A stretch of DNA of 64,000 bases from Azospirillum brasilense (GTDB lineage: Bacteria > Pseudomonadota > Alphaproteobacteria > Azospirillales > Azospirillaceae): positions 62,001 to 126,000 of the forward strand of contig NZ_VITH01000016.1 of the NCBI RefSeq assembly GCF_007827815.1, read 5' to 3'. Below, in pieces: positions 1 to 7,797 of the stretch. Under the pieces are notes generated by a model that saw only the letters and a list, made by a program, of their open reading frames with translations, was not told the DNA's origin and made no database searches. How positions within the stretch are numbered: position 1 is the first letter of the stretch; each line of letters begins with the position of its first letter. Position numbers and translations under genes: made by a program.

Positions 1-134
1 CGCACCTCCGCCTTGCCGCCGGCGAACCCCCGCGGCAGGAGTCCTGTGTCTTCCCCGATGCCGCGGAACACATCATCGTACAGGACGATGGTGTTGTCGA
101 AATCGAGGCCGATGAGCGGGGCGCGTCCGGTCAT
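1..134 (-). CDS. HAD-superfamily hydrolase, N-terminal fragment
   Basis: Only the first 44 or so residues lie inside the window; the gene continues beyond the left edge. Near the start the protein reads LIGLDFDNTIVLYDD, which is HAD motif I (DxDxT) with its nucleophile Asp. It is therefore likely a phosphatase acting on a phosphorylated sugar or similar small molecule. The ATG at 134 overlaps the TGA of the upstream epimerase gene (ATGA), so the two are translationally coupled. Beside an epimerase, an SIS remnant and an HldE-like gene, a GmhB-like role in activating a heptose-type sugar is plausible, but this fragment alone does not show it. Confidence 0.7.
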   Translation of the reverse strand, partial: MTGRAPLIGLDFDNTIVLYDDVFRGIGEDTGLLPRGFAGGKAEV

Positions 135-1129
135 TTCAGGGCGATCTGCTGCATCGTCTTGATGTTGAAGTAGCGTGGGTCGGACATGCTGTCGGGCACG
201 GAGCCGGCGTCGAAGGCGGTCTTCAGTCCACGCACCGCGTCGGCGATGCTGTGGGCCGGGGTGAAGCCGAGTTCGCGCCGGATCTTGTCGGACGAGATGT
301 GGTAGGAGCGCAGATCGTCGGTCGGCGTCACCTCGATGGCGACCGATGCCCCGATCACGTCGCGGACCATCTCCGCGATCTGCATGATCGTGTGGTTCTC
401 GTAGCCGACGTTGAACACCTTGCCGTCGATGGCCGAGGCGTCCCACGCCAGGGAGCGCACGTAGAACTCGACCATGTCGGCGACGTGGATGTTCGGGCGC
501 TTCTGGCTGCCGCCGAAGACCTTGATCTTGCCGGCGTTGATCGCGTGGTTGGTCAGGATGTTGACCGACAGGTCGAGGCGCAGCCGGGGAGCGTAGCCGC
601 ACACCGTGGCCGGGCGGACGGTCAGGACGGTGAAGCCCGGCGCGCGCTCCTCCTGCAGCACCTCCTCGCACAGGGCCTTGAACTTCGAATAGTCGGTGAG
701 CGGCTGGAGCGGAAGATCCTCCGTGACGTTCTCCTCCTCCTTGATGCCGTAGACGGACGAGGACGAGGCGTAGACGAATCGCTCGACGCCGGCCTCCTTC
801 GCCGCACGCACCAGGGGACGGAAGCATTCGTAGTTGATCGAGCGGCCGAGCGCGGGATCGAGATCGAAGCTCGGATCGTTGGAAATGCAGGCCAGATGGA
901 TCACGGCGTCGCAGCCCCGCAGGGCGCGGGCGACGGTCTCCGGATCGCGCAGGTCGCCGCGGATCTCCGTCAGGCGGGGATGGTTCTTCAGACCCGCGAA
1001 CACGTCGCCATAGATGTAGAGGTCCAGCACGGTGACGCTGTGACCCTCGTCCAGAAGCCTCGGCACCAGGGCGCTGCCCACATAGCCCGCTCCGCCGGTG
1101 ACCAGCACGTGCCAGGTTCGTTCGGTCAT
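131..1129 (-). CDS. NAD-dependent sugar epimerase/dehydratase (extended SDR)
   Basis: A 332-residue extended short-chain dehydrogenase. The N-terminal Rossmann motif is TGGAGYVGS. The catalytic Ser appears in YASSSSVYG and the Tyr/Lys pair in TDYSKFKALCEE. The C-terminal half is the usual nucleotide-sugar-binding region. The ATG at 1129 was chosen because AAGGA lies about 10 bases upstream and the Rossmann fold starts a few residues in; the open frame further upstream does not look like protein. It is the third intact gene of the leftward set HldE-like, (SIS remnant), epimerase, HAD. By analogy with heptose clusters it may epimerise or reduce an NDP-sugar. Its substrate cannot be read from the sequence. 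Confidence 0.85.
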   Translation of the reverse strand: MTERTWHVLVTGGAGYVGSALVPRLLDEGHSVTVLDLYIYGDVFAGLKNHPRLTEIRGDLRDPETVARALRGCDAVIHLACISNDPSFDLDPALGRSINYECFRPLVRAAKEAGVERFVYASSSSVYGIKEEENVTEDLPLQPLTDYSKFKALCEEVLQEERAPGFTVLTVRPATVCGYAPRLRLDLSVNILTNHAINAGKIKVFGGSQKRPNIHVADMVEFYVRSLAWDASAIDGKVFNVGYENHTIMQIAEMVRDVIGASVAIEVTPTDDLRSYHISSDKIRRELGFTPAHSIADAVRGLKTAFDAGSVPDSMSDPRYFNIKTMQQIALK

Positions 1130-1146
1130 GATGGTTCGATCCTTGC

Positions 1147-1457
1147 TTACACCACGGCTTCGACATCCACCGCCGTCCAGCCCATCGCCAAGTCGGGCAT
1201 GGCGTGCAGGAGCGACAGATGGGTGATCTTGACAGAGCCGTATTGGTCGTTGGCGATGGAGAGATTCAGGTTCCCGCTGCGCCGCAGCGGGGTGGCGCCG
1301 TCGTTGAAGGCCGGGGGCCGCAGGCCGCCGTTCTGTGAATGATCGACGGCCATATGGTTGGCGATGGCGGCGCTGCACCCGCTCCCGGCAAACATCAGCG
1401 TGCCGCCCGATCATGGGCGCATCTGGCCGCGGAGGAGGCGTCGATGCGGTCGCGCAT
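1147..1457 (-). pseudogene. SIS-domain (GmhA-like) isomerase remnant
   Basis: This gap holds pieces of an SIS-domain sugar isomerase in the right order but not intact. A start at 1457 (MRDRIDA) runs about 20 codons to a stop. In another frame the motif SGGTLMFAGSGCSAAIANH, the phosphosugar-binding loop of GmhA-like proteins, begins immediately after a stop. That frame continues through NDGAT and then jumps to LNLSIANDQYG...ITHLSLLHA, the normal C-terminus of the family. Roughly 30 residues are missing before the loop and about 75 inside the protein, with a frameshift at the HD/SGG junction. It sits between HldE-like and epimerase genes, exactly where a heptose-pathway isomerase would be expected. 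The family match is by motif only. Confidence 0.65.
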
Positions 1458-1466
1458 GCCGGGCCT

Positions 1467-3062
1467 CTATTTCAGGATGGCGGTCAGGAACTTGACCAGA
1501 GCCGGTTTCTCGATCGAGCGGCGATGCCCGACGATGCCGACCTTGATGGCGCCGGCGGCGTTGCCGATGAAGCCGATGACGCTCATCGGGGCTCCCGTGG
1601 CCACCAGCGGCGCCGTCACGGCCAGGAAGGCGTCGCCCGCCCCGACCGTGTCCACCACCGTGTTGGTGAAGGCCGGAATACGGTGCACGCCCTCCGCGCC
1701 GTCGCCCTCGGCACCGTCGAACGTCACGCAGCCGTGCTTCCCATGCGTGATGATGACACGGCCGCAGGCGATGCGCTGCGGCAGCTTCTGGCTGGCGATG
1801 ATGGCGATGTCGCTGAAGCGGTCCGAGATGGCCAGCCGCGCCTCGGGCGCATCGATGCAGACGAAATCGGCGCGCGGATAGCGGGTGATGAGATTGTATC
1901 CCATGTTTCCGCTGTTGGTCTGCGTGTTCACCGCCAGGAAACGGCTGTGGCGGCACAGGGCGTCGATGGCCGACGGGGTGAGCATCCCATGGCCGAAGTC
2001 GGTCGCGATGACGACGTCGTAGTCACCGGCGTGCCGCTCGAGGATGTGGACGAGCCGCTGTTCCTCGTCCGCGTCCAGCGGCGCGTCGTCCATCTCGTAG
2101 ACTTCGAACAGCTTGCGCATGTAGCCGGTTTCGACGAAGCGCGTCTTGCGCGTCGTCGGCTTGCCGGGTCGGTCGACGACGCGGAGCGACACGTTGGGCT
2201 TCAGGGTCTGGCGGATCAGGTCCTCGTAGCGGCTGTGCTCACCGAGACAGGTGACGACGTCGACCTGGGCGCAGAAGGCCGCCACATGGTTGGCCGCCGC
2301 GATGACGCCGCCGGCAAAGGTTTCGTGATCGCGGTACAGGGTCGCGATCATGTTCTCCTTCGGCGACTTCGCCATCGGCACCACGTAGCGATACTCGTCG
2401 ATGATCGTGTCGCCGACCAGCAGGACCCGCTTGTCCCGCACGCTTTCCAGGACCTCCAGCGTGCGCTCCAGCATGTTCCGGTCGCGGGCGTCCTCCAGAT
2501 AGGCCTGCAGTTCGGCGTCATAGACGCCGAGGTAGCGGTTGATCAGCGAGGATGAGCTGAAGGTGATGTCGTCGGTGAAGACGATGCGCCCGCCACAGCT
2601 TTCCACGGCGTTCCGCTCGTCGACGATCCCCCCGGTTACGTCGGACGACGCGTCGGCATAGTCGGATCCCTTGACGTAGACCGACGGCTTCACCTTGGAC
2701 AGCACGGTCACAGCCGTCGGGGCCGGGTTGACGGCCACATAGTCCACATGTTCGAGCGCGGCGACCATCTGCGCGCGCAGCAGTTCCGAGAAGACCGGCC
2801 GTCCGGGCCCCTTGTTCACGAAGGGGTCGGCGGTGATGGTCACGATCAGCAGGTCGCCGTGCCGCCGCGCCTCCTCGAGGTGACGCACATGCCCAAGATG
2901 CAGCAGGTCGAAGACGCCATGCGCAAGGGCGACGCTGCGTCCCTGCCGGCGCGCCTCGGCGGCCAGCACGGCGACCTCGTCCAGGGTCCGGACCTTGTTG
3001 CGGGATGACCGGGGCGCATCCTCGGCCAGCATCGTTCCGCTATCGTCGCTCGACGTAATCAT
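1467..3062 (-). CDS. Bifunctional nucleotidyltransferase / PfkB sugar kinase (HldE-like, reversed domain order)
   Basis: A 531-residue two-domain enzyme. Residues about 25-190 form a cytidylyltransferase-like domain with the HxGH-type motif FDLLHLGH (49-56). Residues about 210-531 form a PfkB ribokinase-type domain with its signature DTVGAGD (471-477), where the last Asp is the catalytic base. These are the two activities of HldE (heptose-7-phosphate kinase and heptose-1-phosphate nucleotidyltransferase), but in HldE the kinase is N-terminal and here it is C-terminal. Such an enzyme would phosphorylate a sugar phosphate and then activate it as an NDP-sugar. It heads a leftward set with the SIS remnant, epimerase and HAD genes. 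Start ATG at 3062; an internal ATG at residue 11 is a possible alternative. Confidence 0.85.
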   Translation of the reverse strand: MITSSDDSGTMLAEDAPRSSRNKVRTLDEVAVLAAEARRQGRSVALAHGVFDLLHLGHVRHLEEARRHGDLLIVTITADPFVNKGPGRPVFSELLRAQMVAALEHVDYVAVNPAPTAVTVLSKVKPSVYVKGSDYADASSDVTGGIVDERNAVESCGGRIVFTDDITFSSSSLINRYLGVYDAELQAYLEDARDRNMLERTLEVLESVRDKRVLLVGDTIIDEYRYVVPMAKSPKENMIATLYRDHETFAGGVIAAANHVAAFCAQVDVVTCLGEHSRYEDLIRQTLKPNVSLRVVDRPGKPTTRKTRFVETGYMRKLFEVYEMDDAPLDADEEQRLVHILERHAGDYDVVIATDFGHGMLTPSAIDALCRHSRFLAVNTQTNSGNMGYNLITRYPRADFVCIDAPEARLAISDRFSDIAIIASQKLPQRIACGRVIITHGKHGCVTFDGAEGDGAEGVHRIPAFTNTVVDTVGAGDAFLAVTAPLVATGAPMSVIGFIGNAAGAIKVGIVGHRRSIEKPALVKFLTAILK

Positions 3063-3470
3063 GACTTCCGACCCTTATGCGAACGAGACCGAACCGCGGC
3101 ATGCCTCGCCATAGCCCCGCGGAGGCGTGAGGGCCGATCCCGCCAGCCCCCTTTGCTTCACCCACCGCCGGACCGCGGTAACGGTTATTGCGCAATCGGT
3201 CAAGACGTACCCGCCAGACGGTATACAAAAGGTGAAAACGGTTGTGATTTGGCGGCACGCCTCGCGTCCTTGGAAATTCTGGAGGCGTCCGCGGACAGGT
3301 TGTAAGAGGCGGAATCGCCAGGAAACCGATTCTTAACAAAGGCTCTGTTAACGTCATTGCATTTCCTTGATAAAAGGACAAGAACAGGCCACCTGGAATC
3401 CTTCCAGATTCACTTTAGACAAGGCGATCGTGCCCAGCCACAGCCTGCTGAGATTGGAAATAAACCAAGA
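3063..3470. promoter_or_regulatory. Divergent intergenic region between HldE-like and radical SAM genes
   Basis: 408 bases between two divergently transcribed genes, so promoters for both should lie here. The right half is clearly richer in A+T than its surroundings. A short inverted repeat, TTAACA-N7-TGTTAA, lies at 3333-3351 and could be an operator. I see no clear -35/-10 pair and no convincing small gene. Confidence 0.4.
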
Positions 3471-5033
3471 ATGGACACGATGATGCTTAATGTGAAGAGT
3501 GCTGAATTTAGTCATATTGACTTGCTGAACCCAGCTCCTTCGCTGAAGCATATTGCCTTTAATTTTACTAACAGATGCAATTTGCGTTGCGTCTATTGCC
3601 CGCAAGGGACGCATCCAGAGAGCTTCCACGCCGAATCATCAGACGATCAGATTCGGAAAATTGTTGACTATGCCAGATCTCACGACATCGAGAGGATCGA
3701 CATCGGTTACTATGGGGAAACGCTGCTGGTCCAAGGCTGGGAGGACCATTGCCGGCCGCTTCTCGATCAGGGGCTCTACATCACGCTGGTCTCAAGTTTC
3801 TCGCGGATTCTGAAACCGGAGGAGGTCGAGGTCGTCGCACGCTTCAGCGAGCTGCAGATGAGCATCGACACCATCGACATTCAACTTCTGAAGCAGATCC
3901 GCAAAGCCGTCGACGCACGAACGATCCTCTACAACACGCATCTTGTCCGGTCCTATGTGCTGGCCAATGATCTTCCCATGCCCAAGATCGTGTGGACGGG
4001 CGTTCTGACGGACCAGATCGTGTCGGGCATCCCTGACTTGGTCGCCATGGCGGTGTCCAGCGGCATCCGGAGCATCAACTTCAACGACGTCGCCTATTTC
4101 GAGGGCACGTCCGGGGTTGCCCGGAGCATCTACGACATGGAACCGCAGGATTTCATCCAGGCCGCCGGCACACTGGAAAGGGCCAGACGCCTCGCCGTCC
4201 GGCACGGCGTCGAGCTGTCGATCGGCGGCACCCAGCGGGTCGAGCGGCGGCTGATCGAGGACTATGGAATCGAACGGTACGTCGAGCTGACGCGCAAGCT
4301 CAGTTCCTTCGATGATCTGGACCCGGCGCGCCCCGTCTACATCTACGGTGCCGGCGAGGCCGGGCGGACGCTGCGGAACTGGCTGCGTGCCCATCCGGAA
4401 TTGCGCTTTGCCGGATACATCGACAGTGCGCGGTCCGGCGCGGTCGACAACGAAGTCGTTCTGAAGTTCGACGACTACAAGGCACAGCCCGACGATGGCG
4501 GCCAGATCGTGATCGGCTCCATGCATGAGAACGAGATCGAGCGGCGGCTGATCGACGCCGGGGTCGTGACCTATTGGCGGGGCTACAACTTCTTCCAGGA
4601 CGGCGGAGCGCCGAAGATCGCCGGTGCACAGCCAAGCGCGGACATCGTCCGTTCGGGAATCCAGGGAAAATTCGTGATGCCCGGGGATGTCATGGACGAC
4701 GTTCCACCCGGCATGACCCGCATGTGCGAAGCCCCTTGGGCGGAAATCTACTTCGACCCCAAAGGCGAAGCCTATTCCTGCTGCCAGCGTGGCCTGGTGA
4801 TGGGAAAGCTGGAGAATGGGGTCTCGATCGACGACATCATCGGCAGCGATGCGTATCGACGCCTGCGGCAGCAGCTGCTGACCGGGCAGGATCTCGATTC
4901 CGAATGCTTGCGCTGCACCGGACGCCAAGCCGTGCCGGTCGAGCGGATGCGCGATCACATCCTGGGCTTGATGAACGCCGATGCAAGGAAGGCAGCCGGT
5001 GCGGCCGGCGCGCCTCACCGAGACAGGGATTGA
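3471..5033 (+). CDS. Radical SAM/SPASM protein with an inserted Rossmann domain
   Basis: A 520-residue protein. The 4Fe-4S/SAM motif CNLRCVYC has its cysteines at residues 36, 40 and 43. A nucleotide-binding Rossmann-type domain follows at about 288-395, starting VYIYGAGEAGR and containing GYIDS. The C-terminus (about 418-500) is cysteine-rich and SPASM-like, with CEAPW, SCCQRG and CLRC, and would bind auxiliary Fe-S clusters. Radical SAM/SPASM proteins oxidise or rearrange peptides and sugars; the surroundings favour a sugar or a nucleotide-linked sugar. ATG 3471 is used because frames upstream have no protein character; ATGs at 3480 and 3483 are alternatives. The first 180 bases are unusually A+T-rich. 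It begins a rightward set with the next two genes. Confidence 0.85.
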   Translation: MDTMMLNVKSAEFSHIDLLNPAPSLKHIAFNFTNRCNLRCVYCPQGTHPESFHAESSDDQIRKIVDYARSHDIERIDIGYYGETLLVQGWEDHCRPLLDQGLYITLVSSFSRILKPEEVEVVARFSELQMSIDTIDIQLLKQIRKAVDARTILYNTHLVRSYVLANDLPMPKIVWTGVLTDQIVSGIPDLVAMAVSSGIRSINFNDVAYFEGTSGVARSIYDMEPQDFIQAAGTLERARRLAVRHGVELSIGGTQRVERRLIEDYGIERYVELTRKLSSFDDLDPARPVYIYGAGEAGRTLRNWLRAHPELRFAGYIDSARSGAVDNEVVLKFDDYKAQPDDGGQIVIGSMHENEIERRLIDAGVVTYWRGYNFFQDGGAPKIAGAQPSADIVRSGIQGKFVMPGDVMDDVPPGMTRMCEAPWAEIYFDPKGEAYSCCQRGLVMGKLENGVSIDDIIGSDAYRRLRQQLLTGQDLDSECLRCTGRQAVPVERMRDHILGLMNADARKAAGAAGAPHRDRD

Positions 5034-5137
5034 TTGTTCATAAACAAAACAGGCGCCTTGGTAGCAGGCGGTTTGCCGCGTAACGCGAACGAAGCGGAGC
5101 GCACGCTCCACAGGCTCGCATCGGTCTTGGACACAAC

Positions 5138-6202
5138 ATGACGCAGCTTTACAGCAATTTGAAATTCCTGCGCTTTCGGCCTCAGCTGGATGCCCTGACC
5201 CATGAGGGACTGGCCGCACCGGTGCACATCCGCATCAAGCCGATCAACCGCTGCAATCACAATTGCTGGTACTGCGCCTACCGCGTCGAAAGCCTGACGC
5301 TGGGCGAGGCGATGAGCACCGAGGATGTCCTGCCGCTCGACATGATGCACGGGATCGTGGACGACATCATCGAGATGGGCGTGCGCGCGGTGACCTTCTC
5401 GGGCGGCGGAGAGCCGCTGCTTTACAAGGGCTTGCCGGATGTCGTCCGGCGTTTGGCCGAAGGCGGCATCAAGGTCGCGACCCTGACCAACGGTTCGAAC
5501 CTGAAGGGCGCGATGGCCGACGCCTTCGCCGCCCATGGGGCTTGGGTGCGCGTATCGCTCGATGCGTGGGACGATCAGAGCTATGCCGACGCCCGTGGCG
5601 TTGCGGCGGACAGCTTTACGCGGCTGCTGTCGAACCTGCGCGCCTTCGCCGCCCGGAAAGCCGACTGCGTCCTGGGCGTGAGCTTCATCGTCAGCGAGAC
5701 CAACGCCCCCCACCTTGCCGAGGTTTGCAGGATTCTCAAGGATGTTGGCGTCAGTCACGTCAAAGTCAGCGGCGCGGTCGTTTCCAACGATCGCGAGGAA
5801 AACAACGCCTACCACCGCCGCCTTCACGCCATCGTCGCTGAACAGCTGGCGGCGGCGAAACGTCTCGATGACGACACCTTCCGGATCGTCGACCACTATC
5901 ACGAGCTGGAAGACCGTTTCGAGAAAGGCTACACGCGCTGCCCCTTCCTGCAGTTCCTGACGGTGATCGGCGCCGATGGCAGTGTCTACACCTGCCAGGA
6001 CAAAGCCTATACGGAATCCGGACATCTCGGATCATTGCGGGGCCGGAGCTTCCGGGAATTCTGGTACTCCGATGAAAACAGGAAGCGCCTTGCCGAAATC
6101 AATCCAGCTCTTCAATGCCGCCATCATTGCGTAGCTCACCGCAAGAATTTGGTTCTGAATGAGTATATAAATGTCGACAGTCGTCACATCGAGTTTGTCT
6201 GA
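5138..6202 (+). CDS. Radical SAM protein with C-terminal SPASM-like cysteines
   Basis: A 354-residue enzyme with the cluster motif CNHNCWYC (Cys39, 43, 46) and the SAM-binding GGGEP segment near residue 88. The C-terminal 90 residues hold further cysteines (CPFLQF, YTCQDK, QCRHHC) typical of a SPASM or twitch domain for auxiliary clusters. It is a second, distinct radical SAM enzyme directly after the first, and its stop codon overlaps a possible start of the following gene. It lacks the inserted Rossmann domain. Oxidation or epimerisation of a glycan precursor is a reasonable guess from context, but the substrate is unknown. Confidence 0.85.
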   Translation: MTQLYSNLKFLRFRPQLDALTHEGLAAPVHIRIKPINRCNHNCWYCAYRVESLTLGEAMSTEDVLPLDMMHGIVDDIIEMGVRAVTFSGGGEPLLYKGLPDVVRRLAEGGIKVATLTNGSNLKGAMADAFAAHGAWVRVSLDAWDDQSYADARGVAADSFTRLLSNLRAFAARKADCVLGVSFIVSETNAPHLAEVCRILKDVGVSHVKVSGAVVSNDREENNAYHRRLHAIVAEQLAAAKRLDDDTFRIVDHYHELEDRFEKGYTRCPFLQFLTVIGADGSVYTCQDKAYTESGHLGSLRGRSFREFWYSDENRKRLAEINPALQCRHHCVAHRKNLVLNEYINVDSRHIEFV

Positions 6203-6234
6203 TGGACATCCATGTCCATTCCGGGAAGGAAAAA

Positions 6235-7674
6235 ATGATGAGCATTCCAAATCTGCACTTCATCATGGCGGTTTGGGGCGAGAGCTATACAGACGTCTTT
6301 ATTGATGTGGTGCTTCCAAGCCAGCTTTCCGACAACAACCTGCCGGCCTTGCAACACAGGCAGGCTTATACCTATAAGATTTACACGACCGCAGACGACG
6401 CCAAGACAATTCAGGCATCGCCAGCCTTCCAGCGGCTGGCGGAAGTCATGCCCGCCGAAATCCACGTCATCCACCCCGAACAGAACGCGCATATCAAGAC
6501 GGCGTCGGTCCGGCACCTCATGGGGTCGCTCCACAAGCGTGCCATCCAGGAGGCCGCCAGGGACAATGCCTTCCTGGCCTTCCTGGCTCCTGACGCCATC
6601 CTGTCGGACGGTTCCTTCGCCGCCATCGAGAAGCGGATGCTGGAAGGAATGGAGATGGTCCTGATCAGCGGCATCCGGGTGACCAAGGAAACGGCCCTGC
6701 CGGCGATCCGCGCCCGCTACCGCCGTCCCGACGGCACGATCCACATGGACGCCGCGGATCTGACCGACTGCGCGTTCGAATTTCCTCATCGTTACACCCA
6801 GGTTCTGACCTGGGGGGCGGAACGCTTCTGCTCCCAGTGGCCGTCACAGACGTTCTGGTTTGTGCCGCCGGCCGGAATTCTGGCGCACTGCTGGCATCTT
6901 CATCCCATCCTGGTCAAGGCGAGCACCGAGACGGACAGCTTCCTCGGGACCATCGACGGCGATTACATCGAGCGGGCCGGCACCCAGCTGGAGCGCATTC
7001 ATGTCATCCAGGACTCCGACGAGGCCTGCCTGATCGAAATCAGCCGCGCGGATCACGAAAAAACCCTTCTCGACACCTCCGCAGCCTTTTCGATGGAGAA
7101 GTTTCTGTCGTGGGGGCAGCATTCGACCAACGCATTCCACCGGACCTTCGTCGATCGGCCTATTTTGTTCAAAGGCCGGGCCTACACCGAGGCCGCCATG
7201 ACGGAAATCGGCAAGGATGCCGCCCAGGTTATCGAAATGCTGCGGGCCGCGTTGGAAGACTACCGCATCGACATTCCGCTTCTGCGCAGCTTCGGGGAAG
7301 TGGCAGGCGCTCCGGCCATCTACCTTTATGGCTCCGGCGAATGCGGACGGAGCGTCCTGGCCCACGCCCATCGCTACGGTTTGACCAACATCCGGGGATT
7401 CATCGACAGCCATACGGCCGGTGAGGTCGAAGGTCTGCCGGTCCATCGCCTCGACGATTACTTGAAGGGCGTCCGGCGTCCGGATGATGCAATCATCATC
7501 ACCTCGATGTACCTGAAAGACATCGCGCGGACCTTGCTCCAGCACGGCATCACCGAATTCCTCAACGGCCAGGAAATATACCTGGAAATCCTGCTTTCCA
7601 ATTTGGAAAAGTCGGGAGAGAAACCGGTCGATTTCGTCATCGTGCCATGGAGCACGGTGGCGGCGGACAGCTGA
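6235..7674 (+). CDS. Glycosyltransferase-like protein with C-terminal Rossmann domain
   Basis: About 479 residues. The N-terminal 250 residues (NLHFIMAVWGESYTDVF at the start, FLAPDAILSDGS in the middle) look like a GT-A-type glycosyltransferase fold of unassigned family; LAPDAILSDG occupies the place of a DxD region. Residues about 360-460 repeat the nucleotide-binding module seen in neighbours: IYLYGSGECGR, GFIDSHTAGEVEGLPV, then a DDYL segment. The start at 6235 is preferred because GGGAAGGA stands just upstream; an earlier in-frame ATG at 6202 overlaps the previous stop codon but has no ribosome site. It is the third gene of the radical SAM set. Assignment to glycosyl transfer is tentative; the Rossmann module is clear. 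Confidence 0.7.
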   Translation: MMSIPNLHFIMAVWGESYTDVFIDVVLPSQLSDNNLPALQHRQAYTYKIYTTADDAKTIQASPAFQRLAEVMPAEIHVIHPEQNAHIKTASVRHLMGSLHKRAIQEAARDNAFLAFLAPDAILSDGSFAAIEKRMLEGMEMVLISGIRVTKETALPAIRARYRRPDGTIHMDAADLTDCAFEFPHRYTQVLTWGAERFCSQWPSQTFWFVPPAGILAHCWHLHPILVKASTETDSFLGTIDGDYIERAGTQLERIHVIQDSDEACLIEISRADHEKTLLDTSAAFSMEKFLSWGQHSTNAFHRTFVDRPILFKGRAYTEAAMTEIGKDAAQVIEMLRAALEDYRIDIPLLRSFGEVAGAPAIYLYGSGECGRSVLAHAHRYGLTNIRGFIDSHTAGEVEGLPVHRLDDYLKGVRRPDDAIIITSMYLKDIARTLLQHGITEFLNGQEIYLEILLSNLEKSGEKPVDFVIVPWSTVAADS

Positions 7675-7797
7675 GGCTGACGGTTGCCCGCCTTGCGCGC
7701 ATTCCACTGGAGAATGGGGGAGTCGATCATTCTCGGCGGCAGCAAGCCCTGACGACTCCTCCACGGGCTCGTCCCTGCGGAGCCGGGCGGGCGGACG

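Noticed and set aside
1147..1395. 82-codon open frame as an intact small protein gene
   Set aside because: Its start is an internal Met of the SIS phosphosugar loop and the middle of the fold is missing; it reads as part of a broken isomerase gene.
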